Positions 43,334 to 51,922 of a stretch of 64,000 nucleotides of DNA are shown in pieces. Origin of the DNA: Terribacillus aidingensis. Its GTDB lineage: Bacteria; Bacillota; Bacilli; Bacillales; Amphibacillaceae. Under the pieces are notes generated by a model. The model was not told where the DNA came from, did no database searches, and worked only from the letters and a program-made list of their open reading frames with translations. The translations under genes were made by a program, and so were the position numbers. The stretch is from assembly GCF_900215625.1 (NCBI RefSeq), contig NZ_OBEK01000002.1, positions 542,676 to 606,675 on the forward strand, in the 5' to 3' direction. How positions within the stretch are numbered: position 1 is the stretch's first letter; each line of letters starts with the position of its first letter.

Positions 43334-43677
43334 TTCAAACCATCCTCCTGTGTCTTCTTCGTCCATCTGTCTTTATCTCTTGTTTCAAATTTAGCCATGG
43401 ATTTCTCGAATGCTTCAGATAAATCAATGTCCAGGGAATTAGCAAAGCATGTCAGCACAAAGATGATATCTCCGAGTTCATCTGTTACGGTGTTAGCTGC
43501 TTCACTTTTTTTCTTCGGTTTTTCGCCATATGTATGATTTACTTCCCTAGCCAGCTCCCCAACTTCTTCGGTCATTCGGGCAAGCATGCTGAGCGGAGAA
43601 AAATAACCTTCTTTAAATTGGGAAATATAAGCATCAACACGTGCTTGTATTTCCTTTGTTGTATATGTTGAACTCAT
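43330..43677 (-). CDS. MazG-type nucleotide pyrophosphohydrolase (YpjD type)
   Basis: A 115-residue all-helical MazG-fold pyrophosphohydrolase. The metal-binding ExxE...ExxD pattern is seen as [13 protein letters not shown] (near 30) and [17 protein letters not shown] (near 66). It is likely to hydrolyse non-canonical nucleoside triphosphates. It is the first gene of the operon running through dapB to panD, as in B. subtilis (ypjD). The ATG at 43677 follows AAAGGAAG. Confidence 0.85.
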   Translation of the reverse strand: MSSTYTTKEIQARVDAYISQFKEGYFSPLSMLARMTEEVGELAREVNHTYGEKPKKKSEAANTVTDELGDIIFVLTCFANSLDIDLSEAFEKSMAKFETRDKDRWTKKTQEDGLK

Positions 43678-43821
43678 CGCGATCTTCCTTTCGCTATATC
43701 ATTACCATGTTAGCTTAAATGAGTCATCTTTGACAAATGTTTTTACCTGCAGGATAAATTTGTAGCGTCAGCCATAGTTGTCTATAATATAGAAGGAATT
43801 GTCACTTTTAGGAGGTAAGTT

Positions 43822-44694
43822 ATGTTTAAACTGCGTTTGAAGAACATCTTGTTCATCCTGCTTGGCGCGGCTATCTTTTCGTTCGGTATTGTGCATTTTA
43901 ATATTGCCAACAAGCTTGGAGAAGGCGGATTCACCGGTATCACACTTATTTTGCTTTTCGAATTCGACTGGGATCCAGCTATTACGAATTTAGTGCTGAA
44001 TATTCCGCTGTTTCTGATAGGCTGGAAGTTCCTTGGCCGCACAACATTTGCATATACCATTATCGGAACAGTTGCTGTATCTTTGTTTCTGCGATTGTTT
44101 CAGACGTATTCCTTCCATATTGACTTAGGCAATGACCTCTTAATTGCTTCGCTCTTAGCGGGGGTTTTTATTGGCGTTGGGCTCGGAATCATTTTTCGTT
44201 TTGGAGGCACAACTGGCGGCGTCGATATTATCGCTCGCCTGGCAAATAAATATGTCGGCTGGACAATGGGACGTACGATGTTTATGTTCGATGCTGTCGT
44301 AATCGTCACTTCCGTTCTTACTTATCTGGATTTGATTCGCGGCATGTATACACTTGTTGCCGTATTTGTTGGTGCACGAGTCATTGACTTTATTCAAGAA
44401 GGGGCCTACTCAGCCCGAGGAGCTACTATCATTTCCAACAAAAGTGCCGATATCGCCAATCAAATCCTCAAGCAAATGGACAGAGGTGTAACAGTACTTG
44501 ATGGCCGCGGCAGCTTCACAGGTGAAAAACGAGATGTTTTGTACTGCGTCGTAGCCCGTAATGAAATTGTCCGGCTGAAAGCGATCATTACATCCGTTGA
44601 TCCGCATGCTTTTGTAGCTTTAAGTGAAGTGCATGATGTGATGGGAGAAGGATTTACACTTGATGCAGAAAAAAAACCGTATCAAACAGACTAA
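43822..44694 (+). CDS. YitT family membrane protein (YpjC type)
   Basis: A 290-residue membrane protein with five or six hydrophobic segments in residues 1-195 and a cytosolic C-terminal DUF2179-type domain. Features: FNIANKLGEGGFTGIT near 31, GGTTGGVDIIARL near 132, QEGAYSARGATIISN near 190, and a domain end like DPHAFVALSEVHDVMGEGF. Function unknown. It is divergent from the mazG-type gene, with AGGAGGT 8 bases before the ATG. The DJ-1-type gene follows after 66 bases. Confidence 0.86.
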   Translation: MFKLRLKNILFILLGAAIFSFGIVHFNIANKLGEGGFTGITLILLFEFDWDPAITNLVLNIPLFLIGWKFLGRTTFAYTIIGTVAVSLFLRLFQTYSFHIDLGNDLLIASLLAGVFIGVGLGIIFRFGGTTGGVDIIARLANKYVGWTMGRTMFMFDAVVIVTSVLTYLDLIRGMYTLVAVFVGARVIDFIQEGAYSARGATIISNKSADIANQILKQMDRGVTVLDGRGSFTGEKRDVLYCVVARNEIVRLKAIITSVDPHAFVALSEVHDVMGEGFTLDAEKKPYQTD

Positions 44695-44760
44695 GCTCAC
44701 AGATGCATCTTGGGCGATGAATTGGTACAGTAAAGAAGACTAAACGAATGGGGTGAGCAA

Positions 44761-45285
44761 ATGGAACTTTCCGGTAAGAAAGTACTTTCTTTTGTAAGTG
44801 ACGATTTCGAGGATCTGGAATTATGGTATCCAGTTTTACGATTGCGCGAAGCTGGTGCAGAGGTTCATTTAGCAGGTGAAGCTGCTGACACGGTCTACAA
44901 AGGAAAATACGGCGTTCCAGCAACGTCTGATATATCTTTTGAAGACGCAGACCCAGACCAGTATGATGCGCTTCTCGTGCCTGGCGGCTGGTCGCCGGAC
45001 AAGCTGCGTCGATACAACAGTGTGTTAGCTATTACACGTCATTTCCATACGCATAAAAAAGCGATCGGCCAAATTTGCCACGCTGGCTGGGTGCTCATCT
45101 CTGCCGGCATCCTGGATGGTGTAAACGTCACCAGCACACCTGGCATAAAAGATGATATGACAAACGCCGGAGCCACTTGGCATGATGAAGCAGTTGTTGT
45201 GGATGGACATATCGTCAGCAGCCGCAGGCCGCCTGACTTGCCCGACTATCTTCGTGAACTGATCAAAGTGATACAAGCTCAATAA
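44761..45285 (+). CDS. DJ-1/PfpI family protein
   Basis: A 174-residue protein of the DJ-1/PfpI glutamine-amidotransferase-like family, typical of YraA/YfkM stress proteins. The acid residue is seen in DDFEDLEL near residue 14; the nucleophile elbow is QICHAGWVL with Cys near 103 and the following His. Family activities include protein deglycase/glyoxalase and general stress protection; here, only the fold is certain. ATG at 44761 with GGGGTGA upstream. It is the last gene before a terminator. Confidence 0.86.
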   Translation: MELSGKKVLSFVSDDFEDLELWYPVLRLREAGAEVHLAGEAADTVYKGKYGVPATSDISFEDADPDQYDALLVPGGWSPDKLRRYNSVLAITRHFHTHKKAIGQICHAGWVLISAGILDGVNVTSTPGIKDDMTNAGATWHDEAVVVDGHIVSSRRPPDLPDYLRELIKVIQAQ

Positions 45286-45316
45286 CAAAGCATGCACATA
45301 TTTCTACGTGATGAAA

Positions 45317-45365
45317 AAAATCCAAACGATGCTGTTGTAAAAACACAGGGTTGTTTGGATTTTTA
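45317..45365 (+). terminator. Terminator of the DJ-1-type gene
   Basis: Perfect 11-bp outer stem AAAATCCAAAC / GTTTGGATTTT with internal pairing, followed by TTAATTGG; it lies 32 bases after the stop. Confidence 0.8.
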
Positions 45366-45419
45366 ATTGGCTAAAACGCTATCCCAGCCTTACTTTACGC
45401 AGTAATTCTTAAGGCGCTG

Positions 45420-45509
45420 TTAAGCCCAGCTTGCACCAACAATGATCAATAGAATAAACAAAACAACGATCAAATAAAATCCTGCATTTCCTTTTCCGCC
45501 TGCACTCAT
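45420..45509 (-). CDS. YjcZ-type small sporulation membrane protein
   Basis: A 29-residue protein: MSAGGKGNAGFY, then a hydrophobic helix (LIVVLFILLIIVG) and the ending ASWA. This is the pattern of the YjcZ family of tiny membrane proteins, common in Bacillus and expressed in sporulation. The ATG at 45509 has GGAGGTG 9 bases upstream. A sigmaE-like -10 (CATACAAT) lies about 60 bases upstream without a convincing -35. It is too short for standard ORF calling. Confidence 0.82.
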   Translation of the reverse strand: MSAGGKGNAGFYLIVVLFILLIIVGASWA

Positions 45510-45650
45510 GTTTGAACACCTCCTGCTCCAGTGTTAGAACATCTTATGTAAAAAGCGATTGTATGGTTGGGCGGCTGCTAGGAAACAGGATTTCAGGAAA
45601 TTGTTAGATGGCAAAATACACGCATCCACCTCCTCTATGTGCGCACAAAA

Positions 45651-45674
45651 AAAACACCCCGAAGGATGTTTTTT
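45651..45674 (-). terminator. Terminator of yugP-type gene
   Basis: Stem around AACATCC / GGGTGTT (one mismatch or G-U), followed on the minus strand by TTTTTTTG. It lies 3 bases after the stop of the YugP-type gene. Confidence 0.75.
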
Positions 45675-45676
45675 TA

Positions 45677-46363
45677 TTAATCTTCATTACCGCCGACAAA
45701 GAACATAAGGATGAAACGAACAAGCTCAGCTACAGCTACTAGCGCTGCGGCTACATAAGTCATTGCTGCTGCATTCAATACTTTCTTCGTCGCACGCTCT
45801 TCATCGTTACGGATGACGCCTGTTGATACGAGCTGCGTCATTGCCCGGTTTGAAGCGTTAAACTCGACCGGCAATGTAACGACTTGGAATAGTACCGCGA
45901 TAGAGAATAGCGCAATACCCCATCCTACAAGACTGAGTGCTCCAAAAATTGCACCTGCGATAATCAAGAAGAAGGAAAGGTTATTCCCCCAAGCTGCTGC
46001 TGGAGCAAGCGCTGTACGGAACTTCAGGAAGCCATATCCTTCCGCATCCTGTATTGCGTGTCCAACCTCGTGGGCAGATACTGCCGCAGCTGCCATAGAA
46101 TGACCATGGTAGTTGCTGCTGGAAAGACGAACAACTTTGTGACGAGGATCATAGTGGTCGGACAATAGTCCGCGCGTCTCTTCGATCTGCACATCATATA
46201 TACCGTTATCATCTAAAATCTTTCTTGCGACTTGTGCACCAGTCATAAGCGATGACGTCTCTACTTTTGAATATTTCTTGTACGTGCTCTTTACCTTCGA
46301 TTGCGCCCACAAAGGGATAATCAGAAGCAGTGCTATATAGATAATATAAGCACCTAGTGACAT
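45677..46363 (-). CDS. YugP-type zinc membrane protease
   Basis: A 228-residue membrane protein with an N-terminal membrane helix, a zinc-binding motif HEVGH at 98-102 and three or four further hydrophobic segments. It is the neutral zinc metallopeptidase family of B. subtilis YugP. Substrates are unknown. The start at 46363 (MSLGAYI) has GGAGG 8 bases upstream; the frame can be read to 46411 but without a ribosome site. It is the last gene of its group with a terminator behind it. Confidence 0.85.
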   Translation of the reverse strand: MSLGAYIIYIALLLIIPLWAQSKVKSTYKKYSKVETSSLMTGAQVARKILDDNGIYDVQIEETRGLLSDHYDPRHKVVRLSSSNYHGHSMAAAAVSAHEVGHAIQDAEGYGFLKFRTALAPAAAWGNNLSFFLIIAGAIFGALSLVGWGIALFSIAVLFQVVTLPVEFNASNRAMTQLVSTGVIRNDEERATKKVLNAAAMTYVAAALVAVAELVRFILMFFVGGNED

Positions 46364-46435
46364 TATGCATTCCTCCGTAAAATGGTTTATGGAACAACTT
46401 ATTAAGGTCAATTTTAGTCAAGATTCCGAAAAAAA

Positions 46436-46759
46436 TCAACTATTACGATCCCTGTTCACACTTTTGTCATTTTCTGCTCGGTATTTTTTATAGCCGACAT
46501 AAACCAGTGTGCCGACAATACTTGCACTAATACAAAGTATTCCCCAGAACTTTGCAGTATCATAACTGTTTTTTTCCGGGACAGTGACCGTGTATAAATA
46601 CGCAGGCAATACATAATCTTGTTGATCAAGCGTTTGATTAAAATTGTCGTAAGATGACGATTGAGCCTCTGTATGTGTTGGCTGCAGAATAGTGGCAACG
46701 TTGGCAACGATAAAAAAAGAGGCTGTCAGAACAACAATGACGAGAAGCAGCTTTTTCAT
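46436..46759 (-). CDS. Small secreted/membrane protein, possible YpjB remnant
   Basis: A 107-residue protein: an N-terminal signal or anchor helix (residues 1-28), about 40 exported residues (SSSYDNFNQTLDQQDYVLPA), a C-terminal membrane helix (about 73-91) and a basic tail (GYKKYRAEND). The B. subtilis gene at this place, ypjB, codes for a sporulation protein of roughly 260 residues with the same two-ended membrane layout. It may therefore be an internally deleted ypjB, but sequence similarity is not certain. The start at 46759 has GAGGGG at 6 bases. Confidence 0.6.
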   Translation of the reverse strand: MKKLLLVIVVLTASFFIVANVATILQPTHTEAQSSSYDNFNQTLDQQDYVLPAYLYTVTVPEKNSYDTAKFWGILCISASIVGTLVYVGYKKYRAENDKSVNRDRNS

Positions 46760-46829
46760 CAGCATCCCCTCTTTTTTAGGTGTTCCTACAGCCTATGCAA
46801 TGGTAATTAGTTGTATGACAGCATCCGCC

Positions 46830-47411
46830 TTAATTAACAGAATTATCTTTCCGCTGTGTAGCAATATAACCGACTATAATGGAAAGAATGCTCAGCCAGA
46901 ACGTAAAATAACCTATTTCGTTACTATAATCCGCTGTCAGTCTGCCATAAATCGGCATCATATCAAACACATAATCAATAATATCATTATGCAGAACGAC
47001 GATTGCTGCAACAGCTAAGTGCTGAAGCTTCACTTTATAGAGCGGCGCATAAAGCAATCCTTGGACTGCCATCGCTAAATGAGATGCAATCAGCATATAC
47101 CCTTGCCAGGAAAGCGTTCCATTCATAGCGAGCGTCAGCAAGTTCATCACAACTGCCCAAATGCCATATTTAAATAATGAAACGACAGCAAGTGCTTCAA
47201 TATAGCCATTATGTTTTCCTGCCAGCAGCAGTCCTAAGAAAATAGTAAAAAAGAGACTAGCTGTCGGACTGTCTGGTACAAAAGCCCGAAATACAGCCGG
47301 TGTTATTTCGAGCTGCCAACCGTACCATATATACCCGTAGATTGTTCCAAACAGGTTAACTATAAATAAAAGCATGATTATGTACCGATGAAAAAGAAGC
47401 TGATAGATCAT
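46830..47411 (-). CDS. ypjA: YpjA-type membrane protein (DUF1405)
   Basis: A 193-residue membrane protein with about six hydrophobic segments, of the DUF1405 family (B. subtilis YpjA). Typical residues: NLFGTIYGYIWYGWQL near 18, VPDSPTASLFFT near 45, and HNDIIDYVFDMMPIYG near 140. Function unknown. The start at 47411 (MIYQLLF) is chosen because AAGGA lies 7 bases upstream; the upstream in-frame extension to 47531 lacks one. It follows ypiB after a terminator. Confidence 0.83.
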   Translation of the reverse strand: MIYQLLFHRYIIMLLFIVNLFGTIYGYIWYGWQLEITPAVFRAFVPDSPTASLFFTIFLGLLLAGKHNGYIEALAVVSLFKYGIWAVVMNLLTLAMNGTLSWQGYMLIASHLAMAVQGLLYAPLYKVKLQHLAVAAIVVLHNDIIDYVFDMMPIYGRLTADYSNEIGYFTFWLSILSIIVGYIATQRKDNSVN

Positions 47412-47509
47412 AGACGCGTCCTTCCCTAAAACTGTTATGTATTTGCTGCTTTCTATTTTAGCAGATAATATCTTCTCTATCTGAAGAATATGAATAGAAA
47501 AAGAAAAAA

Positions 47510-47529
47510 GATGCGCAGATTTGCGCATC
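47510..47529 (-). terminator. Terminator of ypiB
   Basis: Perfect 8-bp stem GATGCGCA / TGCGCATC with a 4-base loop, followed on the minus strand by TTTTTTCTTTTTC; 3 bases after the ypiB stop. Confidence 0.85.
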
Positions 47530-47532
47530 AAT

Positions 47533-48102
47533 TTAGATGTGTTCGATTATACTTTCCTCTTCTTCTTTCAATTGTTTCATCGCCCTGCTCAGCAAGCGGA
47601 ATTTCTTTTCGTCTCTCTTATCAAGCGCTAAATCAATTGCTTCTTGCAGCTTTCTCTTTTTGTATTGAAAATGGGATGCATCAAGAAGTCTAGTTGCCAG
47701 CTGCCGGTCTTCTTTTGTTACATAATGATCTTCCGGCAGGAAAGGATTGTCTTCCAGTACCGCAACATATTCCATGCTTTGGTTAGCATTCTTGAAATTG
47801 AGTTGAATATAAACAGGGTCTTTCTTGTTCATGCGAATATCATGGAATGATTTTTCCGCATCGGTTGTAACGATATTGTCTTTATAAAACCGAAATGGTA
47901 CTTCCTCTGAACAATGGGCTGATATGATGATTCCTCTGGGACTGAATCTTGCTTCACGAATAAAATGAACATTATCAAGAAATGAATCATGATTGATTAA
48001 GTAATTCAAGATCCAGACACTTTCCCTGCGCTTCAATTGGTAATTGTCTAAGAACCAGCGAATGAACGTTTTCTTATCCTGCATGGTAACGGAAATATGC
48101 AT
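47533..48102 (-). CDS. ypiB: YpiB-type protein (UPF0302)
   Basis: A 189-residue cytosolic protein of the UPF0302 family. Recognised from KKTFIRWFLDNYQLKRRE near residue 10 (KTFIRWFL, YQLKRRES), VWILNYLINHDSFLDNVHFI near 29, and the C-terminal ATRLLDASHFQYKKRKLQEAID region with a helical charged tail. Cytosolic; role in the Gram-positive family not settled. The ATG at 48102 has GGGAGGGGG 5 bases upstream. It follows the ypiA gene by 44 bases and is co-transcribed in B. subtilis. Confidence 0.85.
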   Translation of the reverse strand: MHISVTMQDKKTFIRWFLDNYQLKRRESVWILNYLINHDSFLDNVHFIREARFSPRGIIISAHCSEEVPFRFYKDNIVTTDAEKSFHDIRMNKKDPVYIQLNFKNANQSMEYVAVLEDNPFLPEDHYVTKEDRQLATRLLDASHFQYKKRKLQEAIDLALDKRDEKKFRLLSRAMKQLKEEEESIIEHI

Positions 48103-48146
48103 ATGTGCCCCCTCCCAGAAAGCGAAATGATTTCAATTCAATGCAT

Positions 48147-49409
48147 TTATTGAGACAAGAGCCGATTGATATTCTCTTCGACTTCGATATCAGATGGCTC
48201 CAAACGAAGATACTCTTTAAGTATTTCGACAGCCTGCTGCATCCTCCCTTCTTCTAATAAGAAATATCCATATTCTTTTAGAAAATCGCTATCATCTTTG
48301 AAGTTAGTATATGCTTCCCCATAAGCGTTTAATGCCTCTTCAAACGATTCCGTTTCATTATAGGCACGCGCCAATTCCCATCGATAAGCTGCATCTTCTT
48401 CATCTGTATCCAATACATGCGTCAATAATTCAATGATTGCTTCATGGTCTTCATCTAACTTGAAGTTCTCAATCAAATATAGAACGGCTTCTTTATAACC
48501 TGGATCCAGCGCAATCGCATGACGAACAAGATAATAGCTGCGATCATTTTTCCCAAGCTGTCTGGCAAGTCGGCCTGCGGTAAAGTACAGCTTCTGGTTA
48601 AATTCATCCAATGACAGCCCTTTTTCTGCTGTTTCAAATGCTTTTTCCATCAACCCTTCTTCTTCGTACGCTTTTGCTAAGTATTCATAAACAGAAAGAT
48701 AATCCGGCTCTTGTTTGACTAACTTTTCCCACGTGCTGATTGCAATATCGTATCTCGATAATTTGAATGCTGTAAATCCATAACTGAACAGCTGTTCCAC
48801 ATCATCTACGTCTGTTTCCTGGTAGTAAGTCAAAGCTTTCTCAAATTCACCAGTTGCTGCATACGCCTCTGCAAGCCGGAGCGCAATATCGATATCCCCC
48901 ATTGCTGTTTGTATTTCGTATACTTTTTCATAATACGTAATAGCTTTCAAATAAGAACCAGTAGATAAAGCAAGTTCTCCTAATGCTAAATCAAGCACCG
49001 GCTCTGAGGGATCAAATCGTTTTGCTGCCAGCAGCTTTTGCTCTGCTACTTCAAATAATCCTTGTGCTTCGTACAAATCAGCGAGCTGCATTTGGGCAGG
49101 AACATAAAATTCTTCATCTTCTACAATTTGATCTAGCTTATCAATTGCTTCTTGGTCTTCATTCAAATCAATAAACAGTTCAGCCAGCATCATTTTGAGT
49201 TCCATTTCATCCGGGAACATTTGCTCCAATTGCAGCAAAACAGTTTTTGCTTCCTCGTGCAGTCCCCACTGCATATACAGTTCTGCTATCGTAAACTTTT
49301 CTTCTTCACTTGCAGAAGGCAAATACGCTTCCAACGTATCGACTGCTTCTTGTGGTTTATCATTCTCCATAAGAGCTATTGCTTTACTTAATTCTTCCAT
49401 TCTAAACAC
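48147..49409 (-). CDS. ypiA: TPR-repeat protein YpiA
   Basis: A 420-residue cytosolic protein built almost entirely of tetratricopeptide repeats (about 11; recurring patterns such as LAEAYAATGEFEKALTYYQE and LGELALSTGSYLKAITYYEK). TPR arrays usually mediate protein-protein contacts. Acidic throughout. The start ATG at 49409 has GGAAGTG upstream; the earlier methionine context supports it. It stands between aroA and ypiB, as in B. subtilis. The partner is unknown. Confidence 0.9.
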   Translation of the reverse strand: MFRMEELSKAIALMENDKPQEAVDTLEAYLPSASEEEKFTIAELYMQWGLHEEAKTVLLQLEQMFPDEMELKMMLAELFIDLNEDQEAIDKLDQIVEDEEFYVPAQMQLADLYEAQGLFEVAEQKLLAAKRFDPSEPVLDLALGELALSTGSYLKAITYYEKVYEIQTAMGDIDIALRLAEAYAATGEFEKALTYYQETDVDDVEQLFSYGFTAFKLSRYDIAISTWEKLVKQEPDYLSVYEYLAKAYEEEGLMEKAFETAEKGLSLDEFNQKLYFTAGRLARQLGKNDRSYYLVRHAIALDPGYKEAVLYLIENFKLDEDHEAIIELLTHVLDTDEEDAAYRWELARAYNETESFEEALNAYGEAYTNFKDDSDFLKEYGYFLLEEGRMQQAVEILKEYLRLEPSDIEVEENINRLLSQ

Positions 49410-49492
49410 TTCCTTCTATTTAACACGCCTATTGGCTTTTGCTTCTTTCTTCAGTGTAACCCAAAGCTAGTGTTTACGCACAGCAAAAAAGC

Positions 49493-49515
49493 CTGATTCC
49501 CTTTTAGGGAATCAG
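49493..49515 (-). terminator. Terminator of the aromatic operon
   Basis: Perfect 9-bp stem CTGATTCCC / GGGAATCAG with a 5-base loop, followed on the minus strand by GCTTTTTTG. One arm overlaps the aroA stop codon. Confidence 0.9.
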
Positions 49516-50819
49516 ACATTATCTGTTTGAAGCACCTTTAGGTCGTTAAAGAAACCCGGGTAAGAGATGTTAATACTGTCCGCATTTTTTAATATCGTTT
49601 CTCCATCAGCAATTAAACTAGCAATACTAATCATCATGCCAATACGATGATCACCAAAAGAGTCAGCTTCTGTTCCTTGCAGCGTTTGGTTTCCCTTGAT
49701 AACAAGTCCATCCGGAGTCGTGTCCAATTCCGCTCCGAAACTTCGCAGTGTGCTGGCAATCGCTTCAATACGATCGCTTTCTTTATAGCGCAGCTCTTCT
49801 GCATCTTTTATTATTGTTTCCCCTTCTGCCTGTGTTGCAAGCAGTGCTAAAATCGGCAGCTCATCAATCAGACGCGGAATTACACCGCCTCCGATCTCTG
49901 TTCCTTTTAAAGGACCATATCGGACTGTAATGTCACCTATCTTTTCGCCTGCTTCTGTCTGGTGCTCCCGGATCTCAATTGCTGCGTCCATAGATTGCAT
50001 CACATCCAAAATACCAGTGCGTGTAGGATTTAGTCCGACATTTTTTAAGGTCACGTGACTGCCAGGTACAAGACATGCGGCTACCAAGAAGAATGCCGCC
50101 GAGGAAATATCACCCGGCACATATACATCAGCTGCTTGCAGTGTCTGTCCTCCTACAATGGTAACAGTCGTTCCACTTACATCCACCTGGGCTCCGAAGC
50201 TGGTGAGCATCTGTTCTGTATGATCTCTTGTTTTTACAACTTCAGAAATCTTTGTCTCACCTTCTGCTAATAAGCCGGCCAGCAGTAACGCCGATTTCAC
50301 TTGCGCACTTTTGACTGGTGTATGATATGTTAAGTTAGATAGCTTTTGTCCATCAACTGCCAAAGGCAGATATTTTCCTTCTGCACGTCCGTTGATTTTT
50401 GCGCCCATTTGCCGTAAAGGAAGGACGACACGGTCCATTGGTCTTTTCGTCAACGATTCATCACCGTATGCAGTAATGTGAAATGGCAATGCTGCAAATA
50501 CGCCAAGCAGCAGACGTGCAGTCGTGCCGGAATTGCCAAAATTAATCGGCATGGTTGGTTCTTTAAAACTATCTTTCCCGTCACTAATAATGGTAACTGT
50601 ATGTCCTTCTTGCTCAATCGTGACACCAAGCGCTCGGAATGCATCAATTGTACGAAGACAATCTTCTCCATCCAGAAAATGACGAACTGTTGTACGGCCT
50701 TTGGCAAGTGCGCCAAAAATAATGCTTCGATGTGAAATCGACTTATCACCTGGAACAGTTATCGTACCTGTCAGTTTTTTTGCAGCCGGCTGCAGTTTTA
50801 TATTTGTCAATGCTATCAT
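49512..50819 (-). CDS. aroA: EPSP synthase (3-phosphoshikimate 1-carboxyvinyltransferase)
   Basis: Sixth step of the shikimate pathway, joining shikimate 3-phosphate and phosphoenolpyruvate. B. subtilis names this gene aroE. The 435-residue enzyme has VPGDKSISHRSIIFGALA near residue 23, NFGNSGTTARLLLG near 93, DESLTKRPMDRV, SAQVKSALLLAG, DHTEQMLTSFG, PGDISSAAFFLVAA, DELPILALLA and ESDRIEA. It is the class II (glyphosate-insensitive) type as judged by gap sizes. It follows tyrA after 4 bases and ends the operon. Confidence 0.95.
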   Translation of the reverse strand: MIALTNIKLQPAAKKLTGTITVPGDKSISHRSIIFGALAKGRTTVRHFLDGEDCLRTIDAFRALGVTIEQEGHTVTIISDGKDSFKEPTMPINFGNSGTTARLLLGVFAALPFHITAYGDESLTKRPMDRVVLPLRQMGAKINGRAEGKYLPLAVDGQKLSNLTYHTPVKSAQVKSALLLAGLLAEGETKISEVVKTRDHTEQMLTSFGAQVDVSGTTVTIVGGQTLQAADVYVPGDISSAAFFLVAACLVPGSHVTLKNVGLNPTRTGILDVMQSMDAAIEIREHQTEAGEKIGDITVRYGPLKGTEIGGGVIPRLIDELPILALLATQAEGETIIKDAEELRYKESDRIEAIASTLRSFGAELDTTPDGLVIKGNQTLQGTEADSFGDHRIGMMISIASLIADGETILKNADSINISYPGFFNDLKVLQTDNV

Positions 50820-50823
50820 CCTT

Positions 50824-51921
50824 TTAATCTTGTATCTTCACTTCGTAGCCGAATACTTCCAAAACTCCTTTTGCCTTCAGCTGCATTTTTTGTTCCGCAA
50901 AGCTGAGACGAAGCACACCTGTCAGCCCTTCGCGAAGCTCGAGTATTTGAATATTGACAATGCTCAAACCAGCATCCGCTATTATAGCAAGTACTTTTTG
51001 CAGGGCACCTGGCTGATCCGTGATGTCGACGTACAAGTCATAATAACCTGGAATGGCACCTTTTTTTCGCGGTTCTAATCCATCTCGATAATTTTTCGCA
51101 TCAGTAAGATACGTATGAATTTCCTCACTCTTATCCTCCGCAAGAAGCGAACGAAAAGTTTGCATTTCCTCAATCCAGTCATCCAGAAGCACGGCCATCT
51201 TTTCTTTGTTTTGGAAGAAGATATCCTGCCACATGCCCGGATTACTAGAAGCAATACGTGTGATGTCCCGAAAACCGCCTGCGGCAAGCTTTGGCAAAAA
51301 GCTATGTTTTGCTTCCCACTTTTTCGCCTGCTGCACGAGTGCAGATGCAATCAAGTGCGGAAAATGGGAAACAACACCTGTCATCTCATCATGCTCATCC
51401 GCCGTTAACGTAATAAACGTACTTTTCGTTCCGGACAACAGTTGTTTGAGTCTGTCGATATGCACATCTGTTGCTTGCTGCACCGGCGTCATCACATAAA
51501 TAGCATTTTCAAAAAGATGCGCCTTGGAAGCTTCAATTCCTTGTTTGTGAGAGCCAGCCATCGGATGACCGCCAACAAACGTAATTTTGCCTGAGCGCAT
51601 AGCAGCTGCCTGCTGAAATATCGGACCTTTAACAGATGAAACGTCTGTAACTAGCACGTCTTTTTGCAAGTCCATGCTATCGAGCTGCAGGAGCAGCTCA
51701 ACAGATTTGGAAACAGGAGCTGCTAACAGAATAATGTCAGCCTTACTAGCAGCTTCTTGAAAAGAAGTCATTGCTTCATCAATAATATGATGCTGAAGTG
51801 CATATTCCAATGTACTTTCCCGCTGGTCCACTCCAATTAGATGCACATCTTGATGCATGTGTATATTTCGGGCAAGCGAGCCCCCGATTAAACCGAGTCC
51901 TGCGATTACGACTGTTTCCAT
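50824..51921 (-). CDS. tyrA: Prephenate dehydrogenase with ACT domain
   Basis: NAD-dependent oxidation of prephenate to hydroxyphenylpyruvate, the tyrosine branch. The 365-residue protein has an N-terminal Rossmann motif GLGLIGGSLARN, VSSVKGPI and GGHPMAGSHKQG in the catalytic core, and FRDITRIASSNPGMWQDI near 213. A C-terminal ACT domain (DLYVDITDQPGALQKVLAI) suggests feedback by tyrosine. It is one base after the hisC stop. Confidence 0.95.
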   Translation of the reverse strand: METVVIAGLGLIGGSLARNIHMHQDVHLIGVDQRESTLEYALQHHIIDEAMTSFQEAASKADIILLAAPVSKSVELLLQLDSMDLQKDVLVTDVSSVKGPIFQQAAAMRSGKITFVGGHPMAGSHKQGIEASKAHLFENAIYVMTPVQQATDVHIDRLKQLLSGTKSTFITLTADEHDEMTGVVSHFPHLIASALVQQAKKWEAKHSFLPKLAAGGFRDITRIASSNPGMWQDIFFQNKEKMAVLLDDWIEEMQTFRSLLAEDKSEEIHTYLTDAKNYRDGLEPRKKGAIPGYYDLYVDITDQPGALQKVLAIIADAGLSIVNIQILELREGLTGVLRLSFAEQKMQLKAKGVLEVFGYEVKIQD

Positions 51922-51922
51922 T

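Noticed and set aside
47412-47531. 40-residue N-terminal extension of YpjA
   Set aside because: It runs into the ypiB terminator region and has no ribosome site; family similarity begins at 47411.
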